A DNA stretch of 64,000 nucleotides from an uncultured Candidatus Actinomarina sp. (GTDB lineage: Bacteria > Actinomycetota > Acidimicrobiia > Actinomarinales > Actinomarinaceae): positions 302,844 to 366,843 of the forward strand of contig CACAND010000001.1 in assembly GCA_902533795.1 (NCBI GenBank), written 5' to 3'. The position numbers and the translations under genes are program-made. The number at the start of each line of letters is the position of its first letter. Within the stretch, counting starts at the first letter, position 1. Positions 51,682-61,940 of this stretch are shown here, piece by piece. Under the pieces are notes generated by a model that was not told where the DNA came from, did not search any database, and saw nothing but the letters and a program-made list of their open reading frames with translations.

Positions 51682-51709
51682 CAATTATGTCTTTTTTAAT
51701 TTGGTATTT

Positions 51710-52369
51710 TTAATAATTCCAAAGAGGTTCGGTTAGATTCCAATCTGGTGACTCACCCCATTTATTTAAATAAGTGACTTCTTCAACCGGCTTTCTTTCA
51801 GCAACACCCCATTTTCCAAGTGGATAACCTGCAGTTATTGTTGCATTTAATGTCCATCCTTTATCGGCTGGAATCCCAAGAACTTCATATACGTCATCTG
51901 TTTTAAAACTCATAACTGTGGTAAGGCAAGTCCCAATACCATGTCCTCTAGCAGCAAGCATTAAATTCCAAATAGCTGGATAAATTGACGATCCAGTTGG
52001 ATCATTTCTAGAAAAGGCAAGTACTAATAAAGGTACTTTATGATAGTTTTCTGCCAACCAACTTGCCGAATTACTTATCCTTTTTACTGATTCAATTTGA
52101 TCTTTATCTTTCAAGTTTGATGCACCTAAATCCTCTGAATTGTTGTAAAAAGATTTCACATAATAATCCCAAGTTTCTTTATAAATGTCAGAAAGTTTTT
52201 CACGTACTTCTTTATCAGTTACAACAACAAATTTCCAATCCTGACGATTTGAGCCACTTGGTGCACGAATTGCTGAATCAATTATGGACTTAATAACATC
52301 CTCAGGTATTGGATCTTCTTTTACTCTTCTCATAGCCCTTGTTGTATACAAAGCTTCAAATACATCCAT
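51710..52369 (-). CDS. Nitroreductase-family FMN oxidoreductase
   Basis: 219 aa. N-terminal FEALYTTRAMRRVKEDPIPED with the FMN-phosphate Arg residues, APSGSNRQDWKFVVV, and a C-terminal AAGYPLGKWG-like segment (TITAGYPLGKWGVAERKPVEE in pieces). NAD(P)H-dependent reduction, substrate unknown. Divergent from the enoyl-CoA hydratase gene. Confidence 0.9.
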   Translation of the reverse strand: MDVFEALYTTRAMRRVKEDPIPEDVIKSIIDSAIRAPSGSNRQDWKFVVVTDKEVREKLSDIYKETWDYYVKSFYNNSEDLGASNLKDKDQIESVKRISNSASWLAENYHKVPLLVLAFSRNDPTGSSIYPAIWNLMLAARGHGIGTCLTTVMSFKTDDVYEVLGIPADKGWTLNATITAGYPLGKWGVAERKPVEEVTYLNKWGESPDWNLTEPLWNY

Positions 52370-52395
52370 GGAAATATCTTACTAAGATTATTTAT

Positions 52396-53205
52396 ATGGA
52401 AGATAAATTAATAAAAGAAATTAAAGATGATGTTGCTTATATTTGGATTAACAGACCGGATAAAAAAAATGCATTAGATTTTGATGTATGGTTTGGCATT
52501 CCTGACTTAATTGAAGAGATAGTAAAAAAAGAAGAAGCAAGGTGTATTTTGTTGGCAGGTAAGGGAGATGCATTTTCTGCAGGCATTGACATAACAGTAT
52601 TAATGCAAGACATGAATTTAAACGAGAATCTATCTTCTACTGCAAGTGATAGAAGAGAAACAATGAAACAAATAGAGGACCTACAAAATGCATTTACCAG
52701 AATTGCAAATTCTCCAATACCAACAATTGCATTAGCCCATGGTTTTTGTATCGGTGGAGCTACGAGTATGGTCTCTGCTTGCGACATTCGACTTTCAACT
52801 CGAGACGCAGTTTTTTCTATAGGTGAAACAAAACTTGGACTTGTTGCAGATGTTGGAATCTTACAAAGGATGCCAAAAATTGTTTCAAAAGGAGATTTAA
52901 GAGAGCTAGCTTTCACAGGTAGAAAGTTTGATGGAGAACATGCGGAAAAAATAAGATTTGTAAGCAATACATATGAAAATGTTGAAGAACTCCACAAAGC
53001 CGGGTTGGAGATGGCTAAAGAGATTGCTTCAAATTCAAAAAATATTGTTCAGGGTACAAAAGAAATTTTACATAAAGGGGAAGACTTAACAACCGATCAA
53101 GCACTTGATTATGTTAGATTGTGGAACACATCCTATCTAATTTCTGACGACCTTAAAGAAGGCGTGTTGGCATTTCTTGAAAAAAGAGACCCTGATTTTA
53201 ATTAA
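52396..53205 (+). CDS. Enoyl-CoA hydratase/isomerase (crotonase family)
   Basis: 269 aa from ATG 52396; the longer frame overlaps the divergent nitroreductase gene. Crotonase motifs: VAYIWINRPDKKNALD, GDAFSAGIDI (oxyanion), AHGFCIGGATSMVSACDIRL and ETKLGLVADVG with an Asp consistent with dienoyl-CoA isomerase-type members. Exact reaction is unknown. Confidence 0.88.
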   Translation: MEDKLIKEIKDDVAYIWINRPDKKNALDFDVWFGIPDLIEEIVKKEEARCILLAGKGDAFSAGIDITVLMQDMNLNENLSSTASDRRETMKQIEDLQNAFTRIANSPIPTIALAHGFCIGGATSMVSACDIRLSTRDAVFSIGETKLGLVADVGILQRMPKIVSKGDLRELAFTGRKFDGEHAEKIRFVSNTYENVEELHKAGLEMAKEIASNSKNIVQGTKEILHKGEDLTTDQALDYVRLWNTSYLISDDLKEGVLAFLEKRDPDFN

Positions 53206-54178
53206 TTTTTCCAAAAGTTGAGATTGCGAACCTATCAGTCATCCCAGCAACATAATCAATAGAATTTTCAATATCATCTTCACTTTGTATATAATTTTTT
53301 GGTAGTTCATTTTTATTTTCTATAAAATATTCGACAAGCGTTTGTACAATATTTTTACATTCTTTTCTTTGATCGTTAGTTTCTTTTCTGAGATAAACAT
53401 TTTCGAACATAAACTCTCTTAATTCATTCATAATTTCTCCAATTTCAGAATCCATTACTAGTTCGTTACTATTTGAAGCTTTAAATATTCCAGAAATCAA
53501 ACTATTGATCCATTGCTTTCCAGGGGTACCAAGTTCTTTAGTAATTTTATTTGGAATATCACTAATTTTGATTACATTTGCCCTTAATGCGTCCTCAACA
53601 TCATGAGATAAGTAGGCAATCCTGTCTGCAAACCTACAAATCATTCCTTCTTGCGTGGAAGGCTTTTCAGTATATCTCCAAGGATGTTTTTCAATACCAT
53701 CAATAGTTTCAACACTAAGATTAAGGTTTTCAATTTTGCTAAAAATTTTAACTGAGTTTTCAGAATGACTCCAGCCATCAGGATGCATTTCATTAAGTAT
53801 TTCTTCTCCAGTATGACCAAAAGGTGAATGACCAACATCATGACCTAGACATATAGCTTCAGTCAAATCCGGATTTAGCCCAAGGGTTTTTGAAATAGAT
53901 CTTCCAACTTGAGTTACATTTAAGGTATGAGTCATCCTTGTAATAAAATGATCACCATCAGGGTTTATAAAAACTTGAGTCTTATGCTTCAGTCTTCTAA
54001 ATGCTTTTGAATGAATTATTCGATCTCTATCTCTTTCAAAAATAGTTCTAAACTCGTCATGCTCCTCATGACTTAATCTACCTTTGGAATTTTCAGAAAG
54101 CATTGCATTGGAAGATAAAGTTATTCTTTCGTTAGTTTCTCGCCATTTTCTGTCTCTAAGAATGAAGGAATCGTTCAT
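53198..54178 (-). CDS. dGTPase-like HD-domain triphosphohydrolase
   Basis: 326 aa. Hydrolyses dNTPs to nucleosides and triphosphate. RTIFERDRDRIIHSKAFRRLKHKTQVF N-terminal signature (in pieces), HD motif GHDVGHSPFGHTGEE, and ICRFADRIAYLSHDVEDA. 326 aa is the short class seen in Actinobacteria. Upstream neighbour is a putative nucleotidase, giving a nucleotide-pool theme. Confidence 0.9.
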   Translation of the reverse strand: MNDSFILRDRKWRETNERITLSSNAMLSENSKGRLSHEEHDEFRTIFERDRDRIIHSKAFRRLKHKTQVFINPDGDHFITRMTHTLNVTQVGRSISKTLGLNPDLTEAICLGHDVGHSPFGHTGEEILNEMHPDGWSHSENSVKIFSKIENLNLSVETIDGIEKHPWRYTEKPSTQEGMICRFADRIAYLSHDVEDALRANVIKISDIPNKITKELGTPGKQWINSLISGIFKASNSNELVMDSEIGEIMNELREFMFENVYLRKETNDQRKECKNIVQTLVEYFIENKNELPKNYIQSEDDIENSIDYVAGMTDRFAISTFGKIN

Positions 54179-54194
54179 GATTTCAGATTAATTG

Positions 54195-54740
54195 TTAAAG
54201 AGAATTTAATAAAGGAATTAAATCTTTCCATTCATTCAAATCAAGAACACCTGTTACCGGATCGTTGTATTCTCTTACAAATCTAATAATAACTTTATTC
54301 TTTAAATTTTTAACATAATTATCGAGCTGATACGGCGCATCATCAATGTAAACATCGCAATCAATTTTCCATTTATCCTCAATGAAATGTATTTCTTTTG
54401 TTGGAATTTTTTTTTCACCTAGCCACATCAATGTATCATGAATTGACCACCATGGCTTTGAGGATATGATAACTATTTCATGTCCCATCTTCGATAAGTC
54501 ATATAGAATTTCTAGAGAATCTTCGTAAATATCTAAATTTCTAAAAATTGACGAACCGTTTATATCTTTTGCCCATTTCCAAAAATCTATCTCTTCTTCA
54601 AAATGAGTGAGTGGTTTTGATAAACCCCATTCGGTAATGTCTTTTTCAAGAATTTTTTTCCCAAACTCAGCTTCATACTGTGTCGTCCAACCTTTGGTGA
54701 AGTTTGCAACAACACCGTCTAAATCTACTCCAATTCTCAT
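54195..54740 (-). CDS. Putative 5'(3')-deoxyribonucleotidase (HAD family)
   Basis: 181 aa. HAD motif I MRIGVDLDGVVANF, cap region, motif II IVIISSKPWW, motif IV DVYIDDAPYQL. Resembles NT5C-type nucleotidases that dephosphorylate dNMPs. No second domain. Adjacent to the dGTPase-like gene on the same strand. Confidence 0.8.
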   Translation of the reverse strand: MRIGVDLDGVVANFTKGWTTQYEAEFGKKILEKDITEWGLSKPLTHFEEEIDFWKWAKDINGSSIFRNLDIYEDSLEILYDLSKMGHEIVIISSKPWWSIHDTLMWLGEKKIPTKEIHFIEDKWKIDCDVYIDDAPYQLDNYVKNLKNKVIIRFVREYNDPVTGVLDLNEWKDLIPLLNSL

Positions 54741-54799
54741 TTGACTAAGTTTAATTCTTCAGTGCACTATAGATGTGTAAGCTATTAGCATTTAGTAAT

Positions 54800-56323
54800 A
54801 TGGAACAAGCATTTTATAGAAAGTATAGGCCTCAAAACTTAGACGAGATGGTTGGTCAGGATGAAGCAGTAGCCCTTATTTCATCACAAATTTCGGATGA
54901 TAAAATTGGTCATGCATATCTTTTTTCTGGACCAAAGGGTGTTGGAAAAACTTCACTTGCAAGAATAATTGCTAAAGAACTTGGATGTGACCCTATTTTT
55001 GATGTTTCTGAAATTGATGCTGCATCCCATAATAAAGTCGATGACATTAGAGACATGAACGAAAGCGTAAATTTTATAGCAACATCTCCTGGGAAAAAAA
55101 GAATATTTATTTTGGATGAGGTGCACATGTTATCGAATGCTGCATCTAATGCATTTCTAAAAACGCTCGAAGAGCCACCAGAGCACGTTATTTTTATTCT
55201 TGCAACCACTGAGCCTGACAGAGTAATTGAGACCATTAGAAGTAGAACAACTCAAGTTGTGTTTAAGAAAATTACGGATGAAAAAATAATCAACGTTCTT
55301 GAGCAAATCTCAAAAGAAGAAAAGATTAATTTTAAAAAAGACATCTTACAGATCATTGCATCCTATTCTGACGGGTCACTTCGAGATGCAATTAACTTAC
55401 TTGAGCAGGCAAATAATACATTTGGTTCTGGTCTAACAGTTGAGAATATTTTTAGCTTAGTTGGCAAACTAGGATCGTCAGAGATAGATCAAATAATTGA
55501 ATCGATTGAGTTTCAAGATACGAGCAAAATTTTGACTGTAATTAGAAATGCATATTCGAAAGGATTACAACCCTCCGATATAACTAATTCTGTATCTGAA
55601 TTTTTTAGAAATTTGTTTTATTTGAAATATTTACCTGACGATGAAAAACTAAAATCTCTGTCAGAGAATTTTTCAAAAAATTTAGAAAAAGCAAATGAAA
55701 AAATTTCTGCAAAGCAACTTGTAAGAATTCTTGATCTAATTGACGAAATAAATTCAACATTACCTGTTTCAAATTCTCAGCATTTAAAACTTGAACTATT
55801 CATGATGAAATTAGTAAAGCCAGAATTTGGTTCAGACGTAAAGTCGATAGGATATAGGTTGGATCTTCTAGAAGGCCAATCAAATTTATTACAGCCAAAA
55901 TTAAATGATGAAAGTGATTTAAACGATTCAAAAAAACATACTGAGGTTAAGCCTGAATCGAAGAAAAAAGAAAAAAAATCAATAAAAAAACAATCTATCG
56001 AGGATTTTGATATATTCTGGCCCAAAATTTTAAATTCTCTGAAAGAGATACTGTCTTCAAGAAAATTTTCTTACTTGACATCAATTAAGCCTGAGGTTCG
56101 AGAGAATGGTGATCTTATTTTGTTAGTTGATAAAAATAACGAATTTCTTTTTGATGAATTAAAGAAGTCATCTGAGATAAATGACTTGGTTAAATCTGAA
56201 ATAGCAAAATTGATGGGAATCGAAATAAGTGTAATTATAGAAATTAGTGAAATTACAAACAAAAGTGAAGATGGTGGGATAACAGCAGCGCAGGAAATTT
56301 TTGATGTTGAAGACTTAAGCTAA
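54800..56323 (+). CDS. dnaX: DNA polymerase III gamma/tau subunit, lacking the zinc module
   Basis: 507 aa from ATG 54800 (MEQAFYRKYRPQNLDEMVGQ). Walker A GPKGVGKT (44-51), Walker B ILDEVH (104-109), sensor LATTEPDRV, arginine-finger TIRSRTTQV. Between helix KELGC (residue 63) and VSEIDAASHNKVDD the usual four-Cys zinc-binding loop is missing; one Cys remains. C-terminal domain III and a Lys/Glu-rich linker are present. Upstream in-frame ATG 54773 is less likely. Function as clamp-loader ATPase. Confidence 0.93.
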   Translation: MEQAFYRKYRPQNLDEMVGQDEAVALISSQISDDKIGHAYLFSGPKGVGKTSLARIIAKELGCDPIFDVSEIDAASHNKVDDIRDMNESVNFIATSPGKKRIFILDEVHMLSNAASNAFLKTLEEPPEHVIFILATTEPDRVIETIRSRTTQVVFKKITDEKIINVLEQISKEEKINFKKDILQIIASYSDGSLRDAINLLEQANNTFGSGLTVENIFSLVGKLGSSEIDQIIESIEFQDTSKILTVIRNAYSKGLQPSDITNSVSEFFRNLFYLKYLPDDEKLKSLSENFSKNLEKANEKISAKQLVRILDLIDEINSTLPVSNSQHLKLELFMMKLVKPEFGSDVKSIGYRLDLLEGQSNLLQPKLNDESDLNDSKKHTEVKPESKKKEKKSIKKQSIEDFDIFWPKILNSLKEILSSRKFSYLTSIKPEVRENGDLILLVDKNNEFLFDELKKSSEINDLVKSEIAKLMGIEISVIIEISEITNKSEDGGITAAQEIFDVEDLS

Positions 56324-56661
56324 TTATCTTTTAGGTTTAACTCACTCAAAGCCATAGTAATTCTTCTTGAACCTTGATTTTGTGCACTCTTACACAATTC
56401 TATAAAACTTCTAAGTTCACCTGTTCTAAATTTTTTTAATTCATCACCTGAAGATATATTTCCACTTCTTTCTCTTTCTAATAATTTAATTTCGATTTCT
56501 TTAGCTCTTGCAAGATAGGTACTACTAACTTCAAAAAGAGTATCAATACCATCGGATATTGGAGGATTAATATGTCCCATCAAAACATTTATGTACTCAT
56601 TGATTTCATCATGAAGCTCATTAACATCTGATAAACCCTTTTTTAATGGAAATTTTTGCAT
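56320..56661 (-). CDS. Hypothetical helical protein
   Basis: 113 aa, predicted mostly helical with no signal. A region rich in Glu/Arg (ARAKEIEIKLLERERSG) suggests a coiled coil. It starts right at the murJ stop and is probably cotranscribed with murJ. Its 3' end overlaps dnaX tail to tail by 4 nt. Family not recognised. Confidence 0.6.
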   Translation of the reverse strand: MQKFPLKKGLSDVNELHDEINEYINVLMGHINPPISDGIDTLFEVSSTYLARAKEIEIKLLERERSGNISSGDELKKFRTGELRSFIELCKSAQNQGSRRITMALSELNLKDN

Positions 56662-58158
56662 TTATCTAACCTTATTTATTTTCACATATTTCATTTTAAT
56701 TACACTAACAGACACAATAAAAGATAATGCAATTATTGTTGTGGAAATAAATATGTATAAGAACTTACCAAAATTATCTATTGGTAGGAATTGAATAATT
56801 CCTAGAGTAACAAAATAAATAACTGAAGAAATTATCAAATCGCTAATCAAATTTTTATTCAGAATTTTTTCTCCATCAATTTTTAAAGTGGCTAATAAAA
56901 TTAATGAATATAAAAATAAAGAAGAAATGATTATAGTTGCGTAACTAATTTCGGATTTATTTTCAGTATTCAAAATAATTAATGTAGCTAAAACAGTCGA
57001 GGAAGTTCCTACCAGAACGGGATACCAATAATTAGATTGTACATAAAATGATCTAGTAACGATTTGGTTTAATGACCATGGCAAAATTCCAAAAGCAACA
57101 ATTGACATTATTGAACTAACCCGGAGAACATCACTACTATTAAATTCTCCTCTTTCATAAACAAGACTTATAATTTCAGCATTATTTGTAATAAGCACCA
57201 ACACAATTGCTAGGTTCACAAAATATAATATTGCTATTTGTTGACGAATTAATTCTTTTAGTTCTTCAAATTTTTCCCTTACAAATAAATTTGACATAGT
57301 GGGAAAACTAGCAACACCTACTGCCTGTGCCATAACGCCCACAGGTAAAATGGCGATTCTCCTTGCATATCTAAATGATGCAATTGCTCCAACACTTAAC
57401 ATGGAACCAAAAATTCTAAACAACTGTTCATCCATAACTGCAATTGATTGGCCAACAATTAAAGGAACTGAAACTTTAAAGTAATGTGTCAAGTCTTGAA
57501 TCTTTGGTTTTATTATTTTTACATTTAGACCAATTTTTTTCAGCCCATATACTTGAATAACTATATGTCCTATAAAAGAACCTATAAAGCCACCAATGGC
57601 AAATCCATAAATTGTTGATTCCGGGGTAGAAGAATTTATCCAACCAAAGAAAATTATTGAAAGATTATATATTACTGGAGCTAATGCAGCATATTTAAAC
57701 TCGCCCATGAAATATTGATAGGCCATCATGACTGCTCCAGAAAAGAAGAAAACCTGACTAAAAATTATTGGTGTAAATACTTGAACAAAAAGCTCAATAT
57801 CAATTACTCCAAATATTTCACCAATTTCATATCTAAACATAAAGAAAATAATTGAAAAAATACCAAATATTAGGGTTAGACCACTTAAAAGTGAGAGAAA
57901 GTAATTATTTAAATCAACAAGTTTATCTTTTTGAATTTTGGACAAAATAGGTATTAATGTAATTGCTAAATATCCACCTGCAGAAAGATAGAACAAAAAA
58001 TCAGGAATTACAAAAGCAAGATCCAAAGTGTCTGTTGCTGACGAGACACCTGTCCATCTTGCAAGAAGAATCTCCCTAATAAACCCAAATATTCTGCTCA
58101 TCAAATAGGCTAGAGAAATAATTGAAATTGGTCCCAGCAGTTTTTTAAAGTTCCGCAT
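56662..58158 (-). CDS. murJ: Lipid II flippase MurJ (MviN family)
   Basis: 498 aa, about 14 membrane helices. N-terminal SLAYLMSRIFGFIREILLARWTG, VIPDFLFYLSAGGYLAIT, and conserved Arg/Asp positions of MOP-superfamily MurJ. Exports lipid II to the outer face for peptidoglycan synthesis. Overlaps the PHP-domain gene by 14 nt. Lacks the C-terminal cytosolic extension of mycobacterial MviN. Confidence 0.92.
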   Translation of the reverse strand: MRNFKKLLGPISIISLAYLMSRIFGFIREILLARWTGVSSATDTLDLAFVIPDFLFYLSAGGYLAITLIPILSKIQKDKLVDLNNYFLSLLSGLTLIFGIFSIIFFMFRYEIGEIFGVIDIELFVQVFTPIIFSQVFFFSGAVMMAYQYFMGEFKYAALAPVIYNLSIIFFGWINSSTPESTIYGFAIGGFIGSFIGHIVIQVYGLKKIGLNVKIIKPKIQDLTHYFKVSVPLIVGQSIAVMDEQLFRIFGSMLSVGAIASFRYARRIAILPVGVMAQAVGVASFPTMSNLFVREKFEELKELIRQQIAILYFVNLAIVLVLITNNAEIISLVYERGEFNSSDVLRVSSIMSIVAFGILPWSLNQIVTRSFYVQSNYWYPVLVGTSSTVLATLIILNTENKSEISYATIIISSLFLYSLILLATLKIDGEKILNKNLISDLIISSVIYFVTLGIIQFLPIDNFGKFLYIFISTTIIALSFIVSVSVIKMKYVKINKVR

Positions 58159-59020
58159 GTTTTGCTTTCATTTTTTCAATTAAGTTGTATGGAATATTCA
58201 ACTGATTATTCTCATATCCGAATCCTATATTTATATTAGGTTTATTCATACCGTGATAATCAGACCCACCACTTCTAAGCAAATTCAGAGTATTTGTAAT
58301 TTCTTCTAGTGAGTTTGAAGTCGATTTAGAGTAACTGGAGTAATATGTCTCAACACCATCTATTCCTAGAGACTTTAATTTTTTTAGAATTTCAAAAAAT
58401 GATTCATTGTGCCAATTTTCTGAAAAAGAATAATTTTTATTACTTACCAAGGTGTGAGGATGAGCCAGAAATATTAAAGATTTAGATTCTTTAGCAACTT
58501 GAATAACATCTGTAATTTGGTTTTGATGAATTCGGGAATCACCAACTTTTCCATTACCCAAATATTTTTGAAAGGCTTCATTTAACGTACTTACATATCC
58601 TTTTGATTTCATTAGGTTTGCAATATGAGGACGTCCTGGTACTTTTGTCTCAAAATTTTCTAATTCATCTTTCTCAATCTCGATACCAATGTTTTTTAAA
58701 TTATCTAGAATCTCATAATTTCTATTTTTTTTATCCTCTCTTATTTTGAAAAGCATTTTATCAAGAGGAGTATTCTTTTCTAAAAAGTAAATTAAAAGAT
58801 GTATCCCGCTGTATGGATTCTGTGAATCAAGATCGTTCCAGCTTACACTCATTTCTACGCCAGAGATAATTTCAATTCCTTCAGCATTTACCTCAGATAA
58901 GTACTCATGATCAGTTACAGATATTGCTTGTAATTGCTGATCTTTCGATTTGCTAACAATCTCATCAATACTGTCTGTTCCATCAGAATTTTTCGAATGA
59001 ATATGAAGATCAATGCTCAT
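58145..59020 (-). CDS. PHP-domain phosphoesterase
   Basis: 291 aa. DLHIHSKNSDGTDSI, VTDHEYLSE, EIISGVEMSVSW, FLAHPHTLV, SGGSDYHGMNK: the metal-binding His/Asp/Glu set of YciV/TrpH-type PHP proteins (RNase AM / 3',5'-nucleotide phosphatase). Substrate is inferred from family. Divergent from lysC. Confidence 0.87.
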   Translation of the reverse strand: MSIDLHIHSKNSDGTDSIDEIVSKSKDQQLQAISVTDHEYLSEVNAEGIEIISGVEMSVSWNDLDSQNPYSGIHLLIYFLEKNTPLDKMLFKIREDKKNRNYEILDNLKNIGIEIEKDELENFETKVPGRPHIANLMKSKGYVSTLNEAFQKYLGNGKVGDSRIHQNQITDVIQVAKESKSLIFLAHPHTLVSNKNYSFSENWHNESFFEILKKLKSLGIDGVETYYSSYSKSTSNSLEEITNTLNLLRSGGSDYHGMNKPNINIGFGYENNQLNIPYNLIEKMKAKHAEL

Positions 59021-59077
59021 TAAATCTAAGAATACTAGGTCTGTTAAATCTTTAATAAACTCATTAGAATGTTTCAG

Positions 59078-60286
59078 ATGAATTTAATAGTACAAAAATT
59101 TGGTGGAACTAGTGTTGAGAATCCTGAAACACTAAAGATAGTTGCACAGAAAATAATTGACTGTAAAGAAGCAGGAAACGAAGTTATTGTTGTAGTTTCT
59201 GCTATGGGATCAAGCACAGATGAATTGATAAATTTAGCAAATGAACTTTCAGAAACACCATCACCAAGAGAAATGGATATGCTTTTATCTGCTGGAGAAA
59301 GAATAACAATGTCACTATTAGCTATGCATTTAAATAATCTTGGTTACGAATCTTTCTCACTAACTGGCTCACAAGCAGGAATAACGACTACTTCCAGACA
59401 TGGAATGGCAGAAATTGAGGGCATTTCAGGAGAAAGGGTTAAAGAAGGAATAGAAGATGGAAAAATTGTAATAGTTGCTGGTTTTCAAGGAGTAAATAAA
59501 GAAACAAAAGAAATTACAACATTAGGCAGGGGAGGCTCGGATGCAACAGCTGTTGCATTAGCAGCTGCTCTTGATGCTGAAAAATGTGAAATATATACAG
59601 ACGTTGAAGGAGTGTTCACAGCTGATCCAAGAATAGTTGAGAAAGCCAAGCTTATAAAAGAGATTACTTATGATGAAATGCTTGAAATGGCCTCTTCTGG
59701 AGCGAAGGTTTTAATGGCTAGATCTGTAGAGTTTGGTAGAAGGTATAATGTACCAATAATTGTCAAACCTACGTTTAGTATTGGTGAAGGAACAATTGTA
59801 AAGGATAATGTTATGGAACAAGCCATAGTAAGTGGAGTTACACACAACGATAAAGAAATTAAATTTACTTTATTTGGGGTTCCGGATCAACCGGGTATAG
59901 CTGGTAAAGTATTTGGTCCACTTTCAGAAGCTGGTGTAATTGTCGATATGATCGTTCAGAATGTATCCAAAGACTCTAAAACTGATATAAGCTTTACTTC
60001 ACCAAGCGAACAAAAAAACGATGTAGAAACTATATTAGATAATTTATCAAGTGAATTGAATGCTGAAGGATCTGATTCTGATTCAGACATTGCAAGAGTT
60101 TCACTTATTGGAGCAGGGATGAAAGCTGAATCTGGAATAGCTTCGAAAATGTTCTCAATACTTGGCAAAAATAAAATCAATATCGCAATGATTTCAACTT
60201 CTCCCATCCGGATTTCTTGTGTTGTTAGTAAGAGCGATATGCAAAAAGCAATTGACTCTCTCCATGAAGAGTTTATTGAGATATAA
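59078..60286 (+). CDS. lysC: Aspartate kinase
   Basis: 402 aa from ATG 59078 (MNLIVQKFGGTSVENPE). First step of the aspartate pathway to Lys, Thr and Met. Kinase core with KFGGTS, LGRGGSDATAVALAAAL and TDVEGVFTADPRIV; two ACT domains (about 265-402) for allosteric control. Followed immediately by asd. Confidence 0.96.
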   Translation: MNLIVQKFGGTSVENPETLKIVAQKIIDCKEAGNEVIVVVSAMGSSTDELINLANELSETPSPREMDMLLSAGERITMSLLAMHLNNLGYESFSLTGSQAGITTTSRHGMAEIEGISGERVKEGIEDGKIVIVAGFQGVNKETKEITTLGRGGSDATAVALAAALDAEKCEIYTDVEGVFTADPRIVEKAKLIKEITYDEMLEMASSGAKVLMARSVEFGRRYNVPIIVKPTFSIGEGTIVKDNVMEQAIVSGVTHNDKEIKFTLFGVPDQPGIAGKVFGPLSEAGVIVDMIVQNVSKDSKTDISFTSPSEQKNDVETILDNLSSELNAEGSDSDSDIARVSLIGAGMKAESGIASKMFSILGKNKINIAMISTSPIRISCVVSKSDMQKAIDSLHEEFIEI

Positions 60287-61288
60287 ATGAATATTGCAAT
60301 CGTAGGAGCTACAGGTCTTGTTGGGCGTAAAATAATCAAACTTTGTGAAGAATTTTTTGATATTAGTGTTGAGTTTCAATTATTTGCTTCAAAAACGTCT
60401 GAAGGAAAAATACTTTCAGTAAATGATAAAGATCTTGTAATTAAAGAATTAAATATTAAAAATATTGAACCATGTGATATTGCTTTATTTTCTGCCGGAG
60501 GGGTTAGATCAAAAGAATATGCAAATGAATTTGTTGACAGAGGTGCTTTTGTGATTGACAACTCTTCAACATTTAGAATGAATGATGATATACCACTAGT
60601 TGTTTATGGAATAAATGAAAATACGATTAATGAAAAAACAAAAATTATTGCAAACCCAAACTGTACAACAATGGCTTTAGTAATGGCTTTGAAACCTTTA
60701 CATGATATTTTTAAACTTGTTGGAATTGTTCCTGTTTCCTATCAAGCAGTTTCAGGTTCAGGAAAAGATGCTGTTGAATCTCTTAATAACGAGTTATTAA
60801 ACCTTCAAAATTCTGGATCTGCACCAGATGAAAAATATTATAAAACTCAAATAGCTAAAAATGTAATACCAGTCGCAGGAAATATGACTGAAAATGGATA
60901 CACAGATGAAGAAATGAAGTTTTCCAATGAATCAAAAAAAATACTAAATATCCCAAATTTAATTGTGGAGCCTTCAAATGCTCGTGTGGGGGTCGAAACA
61001 GGACATGGTATTTTTTGTAGTGCTACATTTGAGGAAGATGTAGATGTAGATAAAGCTATTGAGTCAATTAATTTATTCGAGGGTGTTGAATATTGGGCAA
61101 ACGACTATCCAACCCCTGTTGATGCTGAAGGAAACAGAAATATCTTTGTTTCCAGAATGAGATCAGGTTTATCAAGTAACAAAATTCTCAATTTTTGGGC
61201 TGTTGGAGACAATCTTTTAAAAGGAGCTGCTCTAAACGCAGTACAAATAGCTAGCTATATTCAAAAAAATGATATCTATTCCAGATAA
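60287..61288 (+). CDS. asd: Aspartate-semialdehyde dehydrogenase
   Basis: 333 aa, start directly after the lysC stop. NADP motif VGATGLVGRKI, catalytic Cys in ANPNCTTMALV, VSYQAVSGSGKDAV, and the C-terminal His/Arg region. Reduces aspartyl phosphate. Overlaps the acyltransferase gene by 20 nt. Confidence 0.96.
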   Translation: MNIAIVGATGLVGRKIIKLCEEFFDISVEFQLFASKTSEGKILSVNDKDLVIKELNIKNIEPCDIALFSAGGVRSKEYANEFVDRGAFVIDNSSTFRMNDDIPLVVYGINENTINEKTKIIANPNCTTMALVMALKPLHDIFKLVGIVPVSYQAVSGSGKDAVESLNNELLNLQNSGSAPDEKYYKTQIAKNVIPVAGNMTENGYTDEEMKFSNESKKILNIPNLIVEPSNARVGVETGHGIFCSATFEEDVDVDKAIESINLFEGVEYWANDYPTPVDAEGNRNIFVSRMRSGLSSNKILNFWAVGDNLLKGAALNAVQIASYIQKNDIYSR

Positions 61289-61940
61289 GGTACCAAGAAA
61301 AAAAAGAATTGTTTTGGGACCGCTAAGCAGGAAGTTGCTTCAACTTTCAAAATGGGATATTACTGGAGAGTTTCCCAATTATAAAAAAATAATCTTAATT
61401 GGAGCTCCACACACTGCAAACAGAGATGCATGGTATGCATTACTTGCTATTTTGGCCTTAGATTTGAAAATTAATTTTTTCGGAGCGAAATGGATCTTCA
61501 CCAGGCTTCCAAGCTTATACACTTTTTCTAAAGACGTTGATAGATTAGGAATACCATGGCCACTTGGTTGGTTACAAAAAATAATTCTCCTAAAACTTGG
61601 TGGAATCCCTGTTTATAGAAACAAATCAAAAGGATTGATCAAAGGGGCCATAGAGGAATTTTCAAAAATAGATGAATACGTACTTTGTATAGCCCCTGAA
61701 GCGGGAACAGAACAGGTCAAAAAATTTAGGAGTGGTTTTTACTACCTTGCTAAAGAATTAAATATTCCATACTTACCAGTAGAACTAGATTTTAAAAATA
61801 GACGTTTCCATGTACAAAAAGAGCAATTTGTAACAATGTCTTTCGAAGAAGAATCTGAAAAAATTATTTCACTCTTTGAGGGAGTAAATGGAGCGTTAAG
61901 AGAATTTACAATGCTAGAAGAAACGGAACAAAGAGACTGA
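61269..61940 (+). CDS. PlsC-type 1-acylglycerol-3-phosphate acyltransferase family protein
   Basis: 223 aa. HTANRDAWYALL supplies the HX4D catalytic motif, and IAPEAGTEQVKKFRSGFYYLA matches the glycerol-phosphate binding motif EGTR class with Ala-Gly. No membrane span beyond a hydrophobic patch. Acyltransfer to a lysolipid is likely. Confidence 0.82.
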   Translation: MISIPDKVPRKKRIVLGPLSRKLLQLSKWDITGEFPNYKKIILIGAPHTANRDAWYALLAILALDLKINFFGAKWIFTRLPSLYTFSKDVDRLGIPWPLGWLQKIILLKLGGIPVYRNKSKGLIKGAIEEFSKIDEYVLCIAPEAGTEQVKKFRSGFYYLAKELNIPYLPVELDFKNRRFHVQKEQFVTMSFEEESEKIISLFEGVNGALREFTMLEETEQRD

